Both the position numbers and the translations under genes were made by a program. DNA of 64,000 bases, from assembly GCA_963663025.1 (NCBI GenBank), contig OY760073.1, forward strand, positions 2,108,001 through 2,172,000, written 5' to 3'. This document shows positions 36,607 through 45,273 of the stretch, in pieces. The DNA is from JAGWBF01 sp963663025. Its GTDB lineage: Bacteria; Chloroflexota; Dehalococcoidia; Lucifugimonadales; JAGWBF01. The notes beneath the pieces were generated by a model. It ran no database searches. It worked only from the letters and a program-made list of their open reading frames with translations, and was not told the origin of the DNA. Each line of letters begins with the position of its first letter. Within the stretch, counting starts at the first letter, position 1.

Positions 36607-37030
36607 CTATTGCACCTTTCGTTTAGGCAATCCCCTTGGAAACTGTCTTCTTGGCAGAGATGCTTCTCTTTTAGCGACCCCGATTGCCCGATCCAGAGGC
36701 TCCCGTCATCACCCCGGTGAAACCCTTCCGGCTAGAACGATCATGCCCAGCACATATCTCGGAAGTTTTCTGGGGGCGGGAGCCTGCTAGGTGATTATAG
36801 CTTAGATTGACCTCCAAAGTAAAGGAGACTGGCTGCTCCTTACGCCATTTTGACTGTCCATCGGCATTTGTGAAGGAAGTAACAATCTCCGTCGGCCGTA
36901 CCACTTTAGCACAGCACCCGACCCAGGAAAAGGGGATGACATTTGCCCTTCGCCGGAAGGTGTAAAATGGGTCTCCTGGAATCTATTCCTGTCAAGAATC
37001 CATACAAAACAAGAACACAAAGGAGAATCC
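36607..37030. promoter_or_regulatory. Divergent promoter region of clpC and the VOC gene
   Basis: No gene is seen in these 424 bases. A minus-strand TATAAT box lies at 36794-36799, about 190 bases before clpC, without a good -35 box. I find no CIRCE or CtsR-like repeat. Before the VOC gene there is an AAAGGAG ribosome site at 37019-37025. Confidence 0.4.
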
Positions 37031-37822
37031 ATGGACGTAGCGAAGCATCAGCCGGGAATGTTCAGCTGGGCTGACATGCCCGTACTGGACATAGACAAAG
37101 CCCAGGACTTCTACACCCGGCTTCTGGGACTCAACGCTACAGCCAACCCCGTCGGGCCGGACATGACCTACGTGATGCTGGACAAGGCGGGCAAGAGCTG
37201 CTGTGCGCTATACAACGTAAGCGAGGAGGCCATGGACCAGCGGGGCGGCCCCTGGTGGCAGAGCTACTTCACCGTGGAGGATGTCGATGCGTCGACGGAG
37301 AAGGCGAAAGCTCTGGGAGGCACAATCGTGTACGGGCCCGTTGATGTGTTTGAAGCGGGACGCATGGCCATCATCATAGACACGACGGGGGCTGCATTCG
37401 CCATATGGCAGCCGAAAGCCAACATCGGCGCCGAGGTGTTCGGTGAGCCGGGGGCCCTGGCGTGGAACGAGCTGTACACTCACGACGTGGACAAGGCAAC
37501 GGCGTTCTACGGTGGCCTGTTCGGCTGGAACCCCAACCAAGTCAAGGGCGCCGACGGGAGCGACTACACCATGTTCGACCTGGGCGGGCAGCCGGCGTGC
37601 GGGATGATGGCGATTCGCCCGGAGTGGGGAGAGATGCCCTCCAACTGGTCCATCTACGTGGCAGTGGAAAACCTGGAGGAGTCGTTGAAGCTGGTGGAGG
37701 AGATGGACGGCAAGGTCGTCAGCCCGGTCATGGAGGTGGAGAACGTGGGCCGGTTCTCCTTCATCCAGGACTCGACGGGGGCCTATCTGTCGGTGATCCA
37801 GATCGCCCAGGGGAGCGGATAG
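37031..37822 (+). CDS. Two-domain VOC (glyoxalase/bleomycin-resistance) protein
   Basis: The 263-residue protein is a tandem of two glyoxalase-fold domains: residues 8-125 (FSWADMPVLDIDKAQDFYTRLLG ... AFAIWQPK in context) and 135-258 (WNELYTHDVDKATAFYGGLFGW ... AYLSVIQIA in context). This is the layout of the VOC proteins annotated as hydrolases or dioxygenase-like. The metal ligands typical of glyoxalase I are not all present, so the reaction is unknown. A clear AAAGGAG Shine-Dalgarno lies six bases before the ATG. The 5S rRNA gene lies 13 bases downstream on the other strand. Confidence 0.85.
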   Translation: MDVAKHQPGMFSWADMPVLDIDKAQDFYTRLLGLNATANPVGPDMTYVMLDKAGKSCCALYNVSEEAMDQRGGPWWQSYFTVEDVDASTEKAKALGGTIVYGPVDVFEAGRMAIIIDTTGAAFAIWQPKANIGAEVFGEPGALAWNELYTHDVDKATAFYGGLFGWNPNQVKGADGSDYTMFDLGGQPACGMMAIRPEWGEMPSNWSIYVAVENLEESLKLVEEMDGKVVSPVMEVENVGRFSFIQDSTGAYLSVIQIAQGSG

Positions 37823-37835
37823 GAAAAGAAAAAGC

Positions 37836-37955
37836 CCCCAGGCAGTGACCTATTTTCCCACCTCGTCGCCGGGGCAGTATCGTCAGCGCTGGAGCGTTTC
37901 ACTTCCGTGTTCGGGATGGGAACGGGTGGGTCCGCTCCGCTCCAACCACCAAGGG
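37836..37955 (-). rRNA. rrf: 5S ribosomal RNA
   Basis: The minus strand reads as a canonical 5S rRNA of about 120 bases. It has CCCGTTCCCATCCCGAACAC in loop B/helix III, GGAAGTGAAACGCTCCAGCG, and paired ends (CCCTTGGTGG against CACTGCCTGGGGG). A T-rich tract follows the 3' end (complement of 37826-37833). No 16S or 23S gene is in the window, so this 5S gene is unlinked. Ends are accurate to a few bases. Confidence 0.95.
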
Positions 37956-37969
37956 ACTTCTAACTCCCT

Positions 37970-37998
37970 ATTATGCACCTTCGGCCTCCCTTTGGCAA
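37970..37998 (-). promoter_or_regulatory. Promoter of the lone 5S rRNA gene
   Basis: On the minus strand there is TTGCCA (37998-37993), a 17-base spacer and CATAAT (37975-37970); each box matches sigma-70 consensus at 5 of 6 positions. The spacing to the 5S 5' end is about 15 bases. A perfect 10-base inverted repeat (37978-37987 with 38000-38009) spans the spacer. Confidence 0.65.
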
Positions 37999-38056
37999 TA
38001 GGCCGAAGGGGAAATGGGGGCGGTGACGCATGATTGAAGAGAAGTGCAGCGCTGGG

Positions 38057-38617
38057 TTACTCCGCTAGGGGTTCCCAACAGGACTCGAACCTCTCCAGGT
38101 GGGCGGACAAGCCCCTTAGGTAGAAGTAAGAGCGGTGTTCTCCGTTTGCGGAGCTGAAGACCGCCGGTTTGTTCAAAGCCTCAAGGTCCTTCAGGAATTT
38201 GACGATTCGTTCTGAATCGCCAGAGGAAAACCTCATGTACGGGAAAGCACCCGCTATCCCGAATACTGCTTCGCTGGGAGAGAACGTCGCTCCAAAGTAT
38301 TCAGGGGAACCGATGCGGAGTTCTTCTGTCCAGTTGTCGACGTCCCTTCCCAGTATAAAAGTGAACTCAGTCTTCCCCTCGTGGATAAAGCCCACGATCT
38401 CGAAATAGGGGGCTGTTACCGACCCCCCACTAGGAGTCTGAAGTTCCGCTGCACCTCCATATGGATCGGCAGCTATAGCCCATCTATCTGTCCAATGGCT
38501 AGGCGCATCATAATCCTGGGGACAACCTGCCGGAGGCCAAACGTCCAGTTGTGGGGGAGTGGGTTGGATACAGGCAGCAACCAGGAGGCCCAGGGCGAAG
38601 ACCAGGAGCAGCTTCAT
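38057..38617 (-). CDS. Lipoprotein paralogue 1 of a tandem family
   Basis: The 186-residue protein has a lipoprotein signal MKLLLVFALGLLVAAC (Cys at residue 16). The C-terminal part (GEHRSYFYLRGLSAHLERFESCW) is nearly identical in all three paralogues. No known domain is recognised. It is the furthest downstream of three tandem copies on the minus strand and the most diverged: its middle region differs (GGSVTAPYFEIVGF), while ends and upstream sequence are shared. Function unknown; a cell-surface location is inferred from the signal. Confidence 0.75.
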   Translation of the reverse strand: MKLLLVFALGLLVAACIQPTPPQLDVWPPAGCPQDYDAPSHWTDRWAIAADPYGGAAELQTPSGGSVTAPYFEIVGFIHEGKTEFTFILGRDVDNWTEELRIGSPEYFGATFSPSEAVFGIAGAFPYMRFSSGDSERIVKFLKDLEALNKPAVFSSANGEHRSYFYLRGLSAHLERFESCWEPLAE

Positions 38618-38713
38618 GATCTATCTCCAGCCGCCTCTAACACCATGAAGCCCCCTAATCTCTGCGAACTACTTCTGGACGGGTCCATGATGGAACAGGA
38701 CTGCATTTCTGGG

Positions 38714-39265
38714 TTACTCCGCTGGGGTTTCCCAGCAAGACTCGAACCTCTCCAGGTGGGTGGACAATCCCTTAAGGTAGAAGTAAGAGCGGTGTTCTCC
38801 GTTGGCAGAACTGAAGACTGCCGGTTTGCCCAAAGCCTCAAGGTCCTTCAGGAGTCTGAGGATTCGCTCTGAATCGTCAGAAGAAAACGTCATGGATGGG
38901 GAAGCACCTAATATTGCAAATACTGCTTCGCTAGGGGTAAACGATGCTTGAAAGTCTTCGGGGGGGCCAATGCGGAGCTCTTCTGTCCAGCTAATGTCGT
39001 CATCTCTCAGTGTAAAGGTGAACTCAGTCCTCCCTTCGTCAACGTAGCCCTCGATCAGGAAATCGGGGACTCTTGCCCATCCCCAAGGTGTTGGAAACTT
39101 TGCTGCACCTTGATATGGTTGCGCATATATGGTCCATCTATCTGCCCGGAAGTCAAGATAATCCTGGGGACAACCTGCTCGAGGCCACACATACAGCTCT
39201 GGCGGAGTGGGCTGGATACAGGCAGCGGACAGCAGGCCCAGGGCGAAGACCAGGAGCAGTTTCAT
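38714..39265 (-). CDS. Lipoprotein paralogue 2 of a tandem family
   Basis: The 183-residue lipoprotein has signal MKLLLVFALGLLSAAC. It is closely similar to the third copy in the middle region (GWARVPDFLIEGYVDEGRTE) and to both others at the C-terminus (GLSTHLERFESCW). Intact reading frame. It is separated from copy 1 by 96 bases and from the broken copy 3 by a repeat-filled gap. The shared upstream sequence (ending CTCTAACGGC on the plus strand) shows that duplication included the promoter region. Confidence 0.75.
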   Translation of the reverse strand: MKLLLVFALGLLSAACIQPTPPELYVWPRAGCPQDYLDFRADRWTIYAQPYQGAAKFPTPWGWARVPDFLIEGYVDEGRTEFTFTLRDDDISWTEELRIGPPEDFQASFTPSEAVFAILGASPSMTFSSDDSERILRLLKDLEALGKPAVFSSANGEHRSYFYLKGLSTHLERFESCWETPAE

Positions 39266-39575
39266 GCTTCACATCCTGTCGCCTCTAACGGCCTGAAGTC
39301 GCCTTAACTCTGCGAACAACTTCGGGACGGGCTCAATTAGACTCCCGCTTTCGGAGACCTTTGGATAACTCCCCGGACAGGACACAACGTGGCGGTGAGC
39401 AGAGGATTAGTCAAGAGCACAACTAGACCTGTCCGTTCGCCCTGAGGGAAATCGAAGGGCGAACGGACAGCCAAGGGTCAGGTTACTCAAAGGTCTCCTT
39501 TCGCGGGAGTGACGGGGGCAAGACAGATCTGCGCGCTGGCGAGGACGCATGGTAGACGAGTACTTCAGCGCCGGA
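39266..39575. repeat. Repeat-filled gap between lipoprotein copies 2 and 3
   Basis: No gene is seen in these 310 bases. A CTGTCCGTTCGCCC palindrome occupies about 39428-39473, followed by a CTCCTTTCGCGGGAGTGACGG element (39490-39515). A related element of a second type (GCTCGTTCGTGGTGAGGCTC) is found at 40221-40262, after copy 3. Confidence 0.75.
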
Positions 39576-40128
39576 TTACTCCGCTGGGGATTCCCAACAA
39601 GACTCGAACCTATCCAGGTGGGTGGATAAGCCCTTGAGGTAGAAGTAAGAGCGGTGTTCTCCGTCAGCGGAGCTGAAGACTGCCGGTTTGCCCAAAGCCT
39701 CAAGGTCCTTCAGGAGTCTGAGGATTCGTTCTGAATCGCCGGAGGAAAACGTCATGAACGGGGGGACCATTCTTAATCGCGAATGCTGCTCTGCTAGGAG
39801 TGAAGGATGCTCCAAAGTCTCCAGGGGGACCGATGCGGAGCTCTTCTGTCCAGCTGCTGGCGTCAAACTCCATTGTAAATGTGAACTCAGTCCTCCCCTC
39901 GTTAACATAGCCCTCGATCAGTATATCGGGGACTCTTGCCCATCCCCAAGCGGTCGGTTCTTTTGCTCCGCCTCGATACGGTTCGGCATACATAGTCCAC
40001 CTATCTGCCCGGAAGTCATCATAGTCTTGGGGGCAGCCTGCTGGAGGCCAAACGTACAGTTGTGGGGGAGTGGGCTGGATACAGGCAGCGACCAGGAGGC
40101 CCAGAGCGAAAACCAGGAGCAGTTTCAT
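39576..40128 (-). pseudogene. Lipoprotein paralogue 3, frameshifted
   Basis: The first part from ATG 40128 is intact (MKLLLVFALGLLVAACIQPT, then GWARVPDILIEGYVNEGRTE) but goes out of frame near the G6 run at about 39759-39764. The conserved C-terminal part (MTFSSGDSERILRLL ... FESCW) continues in another frame to the stop at 39576. Compared with copy 2, one indel would restore it. It may be a recent decay or a homopolymer sequencing error. Confidence 0.75.
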
Positions 40129-40332
40129 GCTTCACCTCCTGTCGCCTCTAACGGCTTCACCTTGCTCTAACCTTCTCCCGCTCAGGGAGGTCTTTGCATA
40201 TCCCCAATTCCCAACCCCAGCCGCTCGTTCGTGGTGAGGCTCTCGAACCACAAGAGCGGGCAAAACCTAGTAGGTTCTCGCTCCCCGTTTTCACGAGGAC
40301 AAGTTTCGCGGAGTGACGGAGGTGGGGACGCC

Positions 40333-41025
40333 CTAAGCGCTGGCGGGGGCGGGAGTGGTGTGCTCGTGGTCTTCGCAGGCGACCCAGTGGTAGCCGCCCT
40401 CGAAGTACTCCTTCTTCCAGATGGGCACCATCACCTTCAGACGGTCCACCGCCTGGTGGCAGGCCATGAATGCTTCGTACCGGTGGGGAGAAGCCACCGC
40501 AACTACCAGGCTGATCTCGCCGATGTCCACCCGCCCGATGCGATGGGCGATGGCGATGTCCTCGATGTCCCACTCCCGCTGGAGCTGCACCCTGATCTCC
40601 TCCAGCTTCTTCAGGGCCATCTCGGTGAAGGCCTCGTACTCCAGGTGGAGCACCTTCCGGCCCTCGGCATAGAGCCGGGTGGTGCCCAGGAAGGTCACCA
40701 CGGCGCCGTTGGTCTCCTTGCGCACCTTGGCGGTTATCTCATCGGGGTCCAGCACATCGTAGGTGATCACCACCATAGGGCTTCCTCCGCTGACCGGGGG
40801 TATGAGGGCTATCTCATCACCCTCTTTCAAGGCCATGCCACCCTCGGCGTACTCTGCGTTGACAGCCGCCACTATATCCACCTTGGGAGGGGCGAGCTGG
40901 GGGTACCGGGCCCTGACCTCTTCCACGGCGCCGGCGAGAGTAGCGCCTTCGTGCAGATCGAGGGTGAGGTGTTCGGTGCCGGCCCTTTCCCGGTACAGCG
41001 CAAACAGGCGCACATCTATCTTCAT
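40333..41025 (-). CDS. Fused MoaD-MoaE molybdopterin synthase
   Basis: The ATG at 41025 (GGGGGAG five bases ahead) gives 230 residues; the frame is open to 41073. Residues 1-80 form a ubiquitin-like MoaD domain (MKIDVRLFALYRERAG) ending in the diglycine LIPPVSGG. It continues without a break into a MoaE domain (VVITYDVLDPDEITA, GAVVTFLGTTR, AIAHRIGRVDIGE, VAVASPHR, VPIWKKEYFEGG). Together these domains make the dithiolene of molybdopterin from precursor Z. Because the MoaD diglycine must be free to carry the thiocarboxylate, the fusion is probably cleaved after GG, as reported for mycobacterial MoaX. It fits the molybdenum enzyme at 57.5 kb. Confidence 0.9.
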   Translation of the reverse strand: MKIDVRLFALYRERAGTEHLTLDLHEGATLAGAVEEVRARYPQLAPPKVDIVAAVNAEYAEGGMALKEGDEIALIPPVSGGSPMVVITYDVLDPDEITAKVRKETNGAVVTFLGTTRLYAEGRKVLHLEYEAFTEMALKKLEEIRVQLQREWDIEDIAIAHRIGRVDIGEISLVVAVASPHRYEAFMACHQAVDRLKVMVPIWKKEYFEGGYHWVACEDHEHTTPAPASA

Positions 41026-41687
41026 GGACTCCCCCGGGGGCACAAATCTCCGCCCCACACCACTGACAATCATATCTGCCAGCTAGGGATTCTGTCCACC
41101 TGCCACCATGACCGTCGTTCCCGCGAAAGGAGACCTTTGCGTACCCTGGGCCTGGGCTGTCCGTTCCCCTTCGATTTCCCCCTTCGAGAGCCTCAGGACA
41201 GGCTCAGGGCGAACGGGGGACCACCCTTGGAGTGAGCCATCCTAGAAGCCGGCAATGCTCCGTCCTGGATTGCGGCCTTCGCCGCAATGACGAAAAGCCC
41301 GGCCAACGAGAGGAGGTGTAGGGGACGCAATGCCTGGACCACCCTGCCCACCACGAAAGTCCTTGCCGTCATTGCGGCGCACGATATGCCCCCTCTCCCC
41401 TGGTGGGAGAGGGTTGGGGTGAGGGGGGACGGTCCTCTGCCCTGTGTAACACCCTCCCCTTAATCCCCTCCCTTGAGGGAGGGGGGATAATATGCCCCCA
41501 CAGTCCGTTCGCCCTGAGCCTGTCCTGAGGCTCTCGAAGGGGGAAATCGAAGGGCGAACGAACAGGGGGCTGGAGGCAACGCCGGTTGTGATAGACTGGG
41601 TGCCCTAACCCCCCTCACCCGCCTACAGCGGCCTCTCCCTCCAGGGGAGAGGCGAACGGTGGGAAGAAAGGAAAGGGCCGCGAAGGC
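41026..41687. repeat. Intergenic repeat cluster before the SDR gene
   Basis: No gene is seen here. At least six repeat elements occur: GTCCGTTCSCC palindromes at about 41156-41216 and 41501-41563, an ATTGCGGCCTTCGCCGCAAT element at 41270-41289, and GGGAGAGGGTTGGGGTGAGGG-type elements at about 41388-41430, 41450-41490 and 41600-41655. Confidence 0.8.
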
Positions 41688-42551
41688 ATGTTGACGAAGG
41701 AGCTGGAAGGCAAGGTTGCGCTGGTGACGGGGGCCGGCAGCCCCACTGGGCTGGGCCGGGCGATGTCCGAGGCCCTGGTGCTTGCGGGCGCCAAGGTGGC
41801 CATGGTCGATGTCAATCTAGATTGGCTGGAGCAGAGCGCCAACGATGTGCGTGAGCTGGCCGGGGATGATGCTGTCATGGCTATCCAGGCCGATGTTTCC
41901 GATACGGCCTCAGTCGAGGCTGCCGTTGGCCGTGTGGTGGATGCCTGGGGCCTCCACATCCTGGTCAACAACGCCGGCATCAACCCAGGCACCGTCGGCC
42001 TGGGTCCCACCAAGCCGGTCAATACGTGGGAGAACTCCCTGGAAGCGTGGAACAAGGTGATCTCCGTCAACCTGTCCGGCCCCTTCTACATGACCAAGGC
42101 GGTCATAGGACACTTCCTGGAGCAGGGCTGGGGGCGCATCATCGGGGTAACCACCAGCTTCGAGACGATGATCCGCAAGGGCAACGCACCCTATGGACCT
42201 GCAAAGGCAGGCCACGAGGCCTTCATGGCTACCATCGCCAAGGAACTGGACGGTACGGGCGTTACAGCGAACGTGCTGGTGCCAGGGGGGCCTACCAACA
42301 CAGCCATGATTCATGACGAAGCCGGGTTTGATCGGGAGGCCCTGATCCAGCCCGACGTGATGCGCAAGCCGGTGGTGTGGCTGGCCTCCGACGCCTCCGA
42401 CGGCGTCAACGGGCGCAGGTTCGTGGGATACTTGTGGGACGATTCCCTGCCCCTGGAGGAGACTGTAGAGAAGGCCGGAAACCCCGCGGCTTGGCCCAAC
42501 ATGCGCCGTTCCTACGTTGCGCCGGGCACACAGCCCGCCGGCTCGTCCTAG
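41688..42551 (+). CDS. Short-chain dehydrogenase/reductase
   Basis: The 287-residue SDR has the cofactor motif VTGAGSPTGLGRA (TGxxxGxG, about residues 14-24) with Asp at the end of the second strand (MVDVN), which favours NAD(H). The structural NNAG motif (LVNNAGIN) and catalytic YxxxK (PYGPAKAGHEAF) are present, with a Ser upstream (VTTSFETM). The C-terminus is extended (LWDDSLPLEETVEKAG). The substrate is unknown. Its stop shares a CTAG with the stop of the convergent Rieske oxygenase gene, which may belong to the same catabolic theme. Confidence 0.88.
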   Translation: MLTKELEGKVALVTGAGSPTGLGRAMSEALVLAGAKVAMVDVNLDWLEQSANDVRELAGDDAVMAIQADVSDTASVEAAVGRVVDAWGLHILVNNAGINPGTVGLGPTKPVNTWENSLEAWNKVISVNLSGPFYMTKAVIGHFLEQGWGRIIGVTTSFETMIRKGNAPYGPAKAGHEAFMATIAKELDGTGVTANVLVPGGPTNTAMIHDEAGFDREALIQPDVMRKPVVWLASDASDGVNGRRFVGYLWDDSLPLEETVEKAGNPAAWPNMRRSYVAPGTQPAGSS

Positions 42552-43813
42552 GGCCGGCCCTGGGGGGCGGCCATCAGCTCCGCCCAGCGTCCGTAGAAGC
42601 GCCGGTGGAAGCTCTCGCTGATCCGGAAGTCGCTGGCGTATGCCATCAGGTCTTCGTCGAAGCTCTCGTGCCCAAGCCCCATCTGCATGTTCAGCTCCAG
42701 GTCCCGGGACACCGCCCCACGGCAGGTGCGGGTGCACTCCTCCCAGTTGTCCATGTCGTCCTGCTCGAAGGTGCCGGCGGGCCCGAAGCTGCGGATGCTC
42801 ATGAGGCGGGTCGCTTCCTTAACTTGTTCGGGGGCATTGGCATCCACGAACACGAAGGCCTGCACCTCCACCTGCTCGGGTCCCCGGGGCTGCCACACCC
42901 GGAAGGTGTGGGAGGTCGCCCGGAGCATGGAGAAATTGGGGAAGATGGTGCCAACTATGGGGTTCAGAAGCTCCCGCCTGGGCCCCAGGCGTGCCTTAAC
43001 CTCGGGCAGGATGTCGGCCTCGTACTCCAGTATCTCGGGCACCGGCGGGTCCTTGACGTCCGAGGGCCCTATGGTCTGGAAGCCGTGCCCATCGGCGCTG
43101 GATACCACGTTGCCCCCGCCGGTGCTGGCGGGGGGCACGCCGGCGCCAATGCCCACTCGGATGGCTGACAGGTGGGTCCAGAAGGTGTGGTAGTTGTCCC
43201 CGCCGAAGCTCTCCGAGGGGAACTTCCAGTTGCACCCGATGGTCCAGCGGTGCACTCCTCCCACTACCTCGATTCCCCCCTCCCGGCGGTCGAAGAAGTT
43301 GTCCAGGTACCAGGTCATCTCCCCCAGGTAGTCCACCAGGGGAGGGGCCGCGGGGTCGAAGGTGGCAAACACCAAGCCCTTGTAGCTGTCGAGTTGAGCA
43401 ACGGGCATCAGCCCCCACCTGCCCTGCTCCAGCTCCCTGTAGTAGGCATCGTCCAGGTTGGGCACCGCTATCAGCTTGCCGTCGTTGCCGTAGGACCACC
43501 CGTGGTAGGAGCAGGTGAAGGATGCGGCGTTGCCGTCCTCCGCCCGGCAGAGGCGGTTCCCCCGGTGTCGGCACACGTTAAGGAAGGCGTTGACCTTGCC
43601 GCCGTCATCCCGGACAACCAGCACCGGGTCTTCCCCCATGCTGGTGGTAATGAAGTCGCCGGGGCGGGGAATCTGGCTTTCGTGGCAGAGGAACAGCCAG
43701 CAGCGGGCGAAGATGTTTTCCATCTCCCGCCGGTAGATGTCCGGCTCGACGAAGATGCGGCGATTGACCAAGCCCCTTTCCGCATCCACCAAGCTCTCCG
43801 GGGCTTCCGCCAC
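42548..43813 (-). CDS. Rieske non-haem iron oxygenase, alpha subunit
   Basis: The GTG at 43813 is chosen: GGAGGT lies five bases ahead and the family N-terminus (LVNRRIFVEPDIYRREMENIF) follows. The frame extends upstream to 44128 without similarity. The 421-residue protein has the Rieske cluster ligands CRHRGN and CSYHGWSY, and the catalytic iron site in NYHTFWTH (H-x4-H) with a later Asp. Such enzymes hydroxylate aromatic or related substrates using electrons from a reductase/ferredoxin not encoded nearby. The divergent small genes at 44.0-44.7 kb may be connected. Confidence 0.9.
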   Translation of the reverse strand: MAEAPESLVDAERGLVNRRIFVEPDIYRREMENIFARCWLFLCHESQIPRPGDFITTSMGEDPVLVVRDDGGKVNAFLNVCRHRGNRLCRAEDGNAASFTCSYHGWSYGNDGKLIAVPNLDDAYYRELEQGRWGLMPVAQLDSYKGLVFATFDPAAPPLVDYLGEMTWYLDNFFDRREGGIEVVGGVHRWTIGCNWKFPSESFGGDNYHTFWTHLSAIRVGIGAGVPPASTGGGNVVSSADGHGFQTIGPSDVKDPPVPEILEYEADILPEVKARLGPRRELLNPIVGTIFPNFSMLRATSHTFRVWQPRGPEQVEVQAFVFVDANAPEQVKEATRLMSIRSFGPAGTFEQDDMDNWEECTRTCRGAVSRDLELNMQMGLGHESFDEDLMAYASDFRISESFHRRFYGRWAELMAAPQGRP

Positions 43814-44006
43814 GATGCACCTCCTGCCCACGAATCGGCGGGCGACGGCATTGAAGGCTGTATAGCACACCGCCCCAGGAGCGTCAACCGGATGGGGGCC
43901 GGGCCGGTGGCGACGGCGTCCACGGCTGGGCATCATCGGGTATAATGCGAACCACACCCCTCTCCGACAGCTGGCTGTCGGGGAACAAGAGTCCGGGAGG
44001 TAAACC

Positions 44007-44426
44007 GTGGCTGTCCTCGAGACGTTGTTACGTGAGCTGTCAGTCACCCCAGGGATGCTGTGGGTGGTCGGCGGCGGCGAGGTGGTCAGCGAGAACTCCT
44101 CGGTGGGTATGCAGGAGCCCGACTTCACCGAAGGCTACGCCACCGTGCGGGCTGAAGCATGGCACTTTCATCTGAACATGGGGTCGGTGTCCGGCATCCA
44201 GTTCGTACAGGCCGAGGACCACGGCGTCCCCTATCTCTACTACGTGCGGTTCTCCGACACCGGGGGCGAGACCCTGGTGCGCTGCTTCTTCCCCAACCCC
44301 TACCTGGACGAGAACGACGACCCCGCCGAATTCCAGCCCGAGAAGCTGGAGATGTTCAAGGAGATGCGGGACAGGTACGTGGGCCAGGAGGGCATCATCT
44401 ACGTCGAGAGATCCAGGGGTTCCTGA
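44007..44426 (+). CDS. Conserved-looking protein of unknown function
   Basis: The 139-residue protein starts with GTG at 44007 behind GGGAGG. The sequence AWHFHLNMGSVSGIQFVQAE followed by YYVRFSDTGGETLVRCFFP faintly resembles the strands of HemS/ChuX-type haem-handling proteins, but conserved ligands cannot be confirmed by eye. The C-terminus is helical and charged (PEKLEMFKEMRDRYVGQEG). It is transcribed divergently from the Rieske oxygenase gene (193 bases between starts) and leads a two-gene unit with the 62-residue gene downstream. Function not assigned. Confidence 0.65.
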   Translation: MAVLETLLRELSVTPGMLWVVGGGEVVSENSSVGMQEPDFTEGYATVRAEAWHFHLNMGSVSGIQFVQAEDHGVPYLYYVRFSDTGGETLVRCFFPNPYLDENDDPAEFQPEKLEMFKEMRDRYVGQEGIIYVERSRGS

Positions 44427-44486
44427 GGTGCGTTCGCGCGCACCCATAGAGCCACCCATTCAGCCATAAGGAGGTTGGCCCCAGTC

Positions 44487-44675
44487 ATGTTCGATAAAGC
44501 AGCATTGGACAAGCTATTTGACGACCTGCGGGGCAAGTACGGAGAGCAGGGCGACTGGGAGGACATCCTCCGGCAGGCCCATTTGGGCGTGGCCTACTCC
44601 GACGCCAACGTTCCTCTGGCCAGCAAGGACATCGACCCCCGCGTAGTCGCCGCCATCGAGCAGCACAAGCCGTAG
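44487..44675 (+). CDS. Small protein of unknown function
   Basis: The 62-residue soluble, charged protein (MFDKAALDKLFDDLRGKYGE, then DWEDILRQAHLGVAYSDANV) has no recognised family. AAGGAGG at 44468-44474 lies 12 bases before ATG 44487; a TTG at 44475 in the same frame is too close to that site. It follows the 139-residue gene by 60 bases on the same strand and probably belongs to the same transcript. Confidence 0.6.
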   Translation: MFDKAALDKLFDDLRGKYGEQGDWEDILRQAHLGVAYSDANVPLASKDIDPRVVAAIEQHKP

Positions 44676-45273
44676 CCAATATTCCCCCTCCCTTGAGGGA
44701 GGGGATTAAGGGGAGGGTGTTGCGCCCCAAAGGAGCGGGCTATCCGTTCCCCTTCGATTCCCCCCTTCGAGAGCCTCAGGACAGGCTCAGGGCGAACGGA
44801 CGGCCTAGGGGCGGCTCTTCGTCGCGGGCAGCGTGCTCCCAGCCGGACTTTCCTGGATTGCGGCCTCCGCCGCAATGACAGCAAGCCTCTTGTCACATCC
44901 GGTCCTTTCCAGGCATTGCGTTCCCCACTTCCCGTCATGCCGGACACGCCTTTCGTTGTACCCTTTGTCAGTTCCCCTTCGATTTCTCCCTTCGAGAGCC
45001 TCAGGACAGGCTCAGGGCGAACGGACGGCCTAGGGGCGGCTCTTCGTCGCGGGCAGCCTGTCCCGGGCCTGACTTTCCTGGATTGCGGCCTCCGCCGCAA
45101 TGACGAATTGGGATCCCCTCATCCTAACCTTCTCTCGCCAGGGGAGAAGGGACTTTCTTAACCCCCTCTCCCTTGAGGGAGAGGGCTGGGGTGAGGGTGA
45201 TTTACCCCCAGTCACCTCAGTGCCACCGGCGCGTTGACACCCCCACGCCCCAAAGCCTAGGCTGGAACCGACT
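44676..45273. repeat. Repeat cluster with a 133-bp direct repeat 225 bp apart
   Basis: No gene is seen here. The segment 44747-44879 recurs at 44972-45104 with few mismatches. Each copy holds a TTCCCCTTCGATT...GGGCGAACGGA palindrome, a shared GGCCTAGGGGCGGCTCTTCG stretch and a GATTGCGGCCTCCGCCGCAA palindrome, so two repeat families move as one block. GAGGGAGGGGATTAAGGGG-type elements flank the pair (44684-44720 and 45116-45200). Confidence 0.8.

Noticed and set aside
36607..36800. CIRCE or CtsR operator upstream of clpC
   Set aside because: No matching inverted or tandem heptad repeat was found by eye.
41101..45200. CRISPR array
   Set aside because: Repeats are palindromic, of mixed families and irregular spacing, with no constant repeat-spacer unit and no cas gene.
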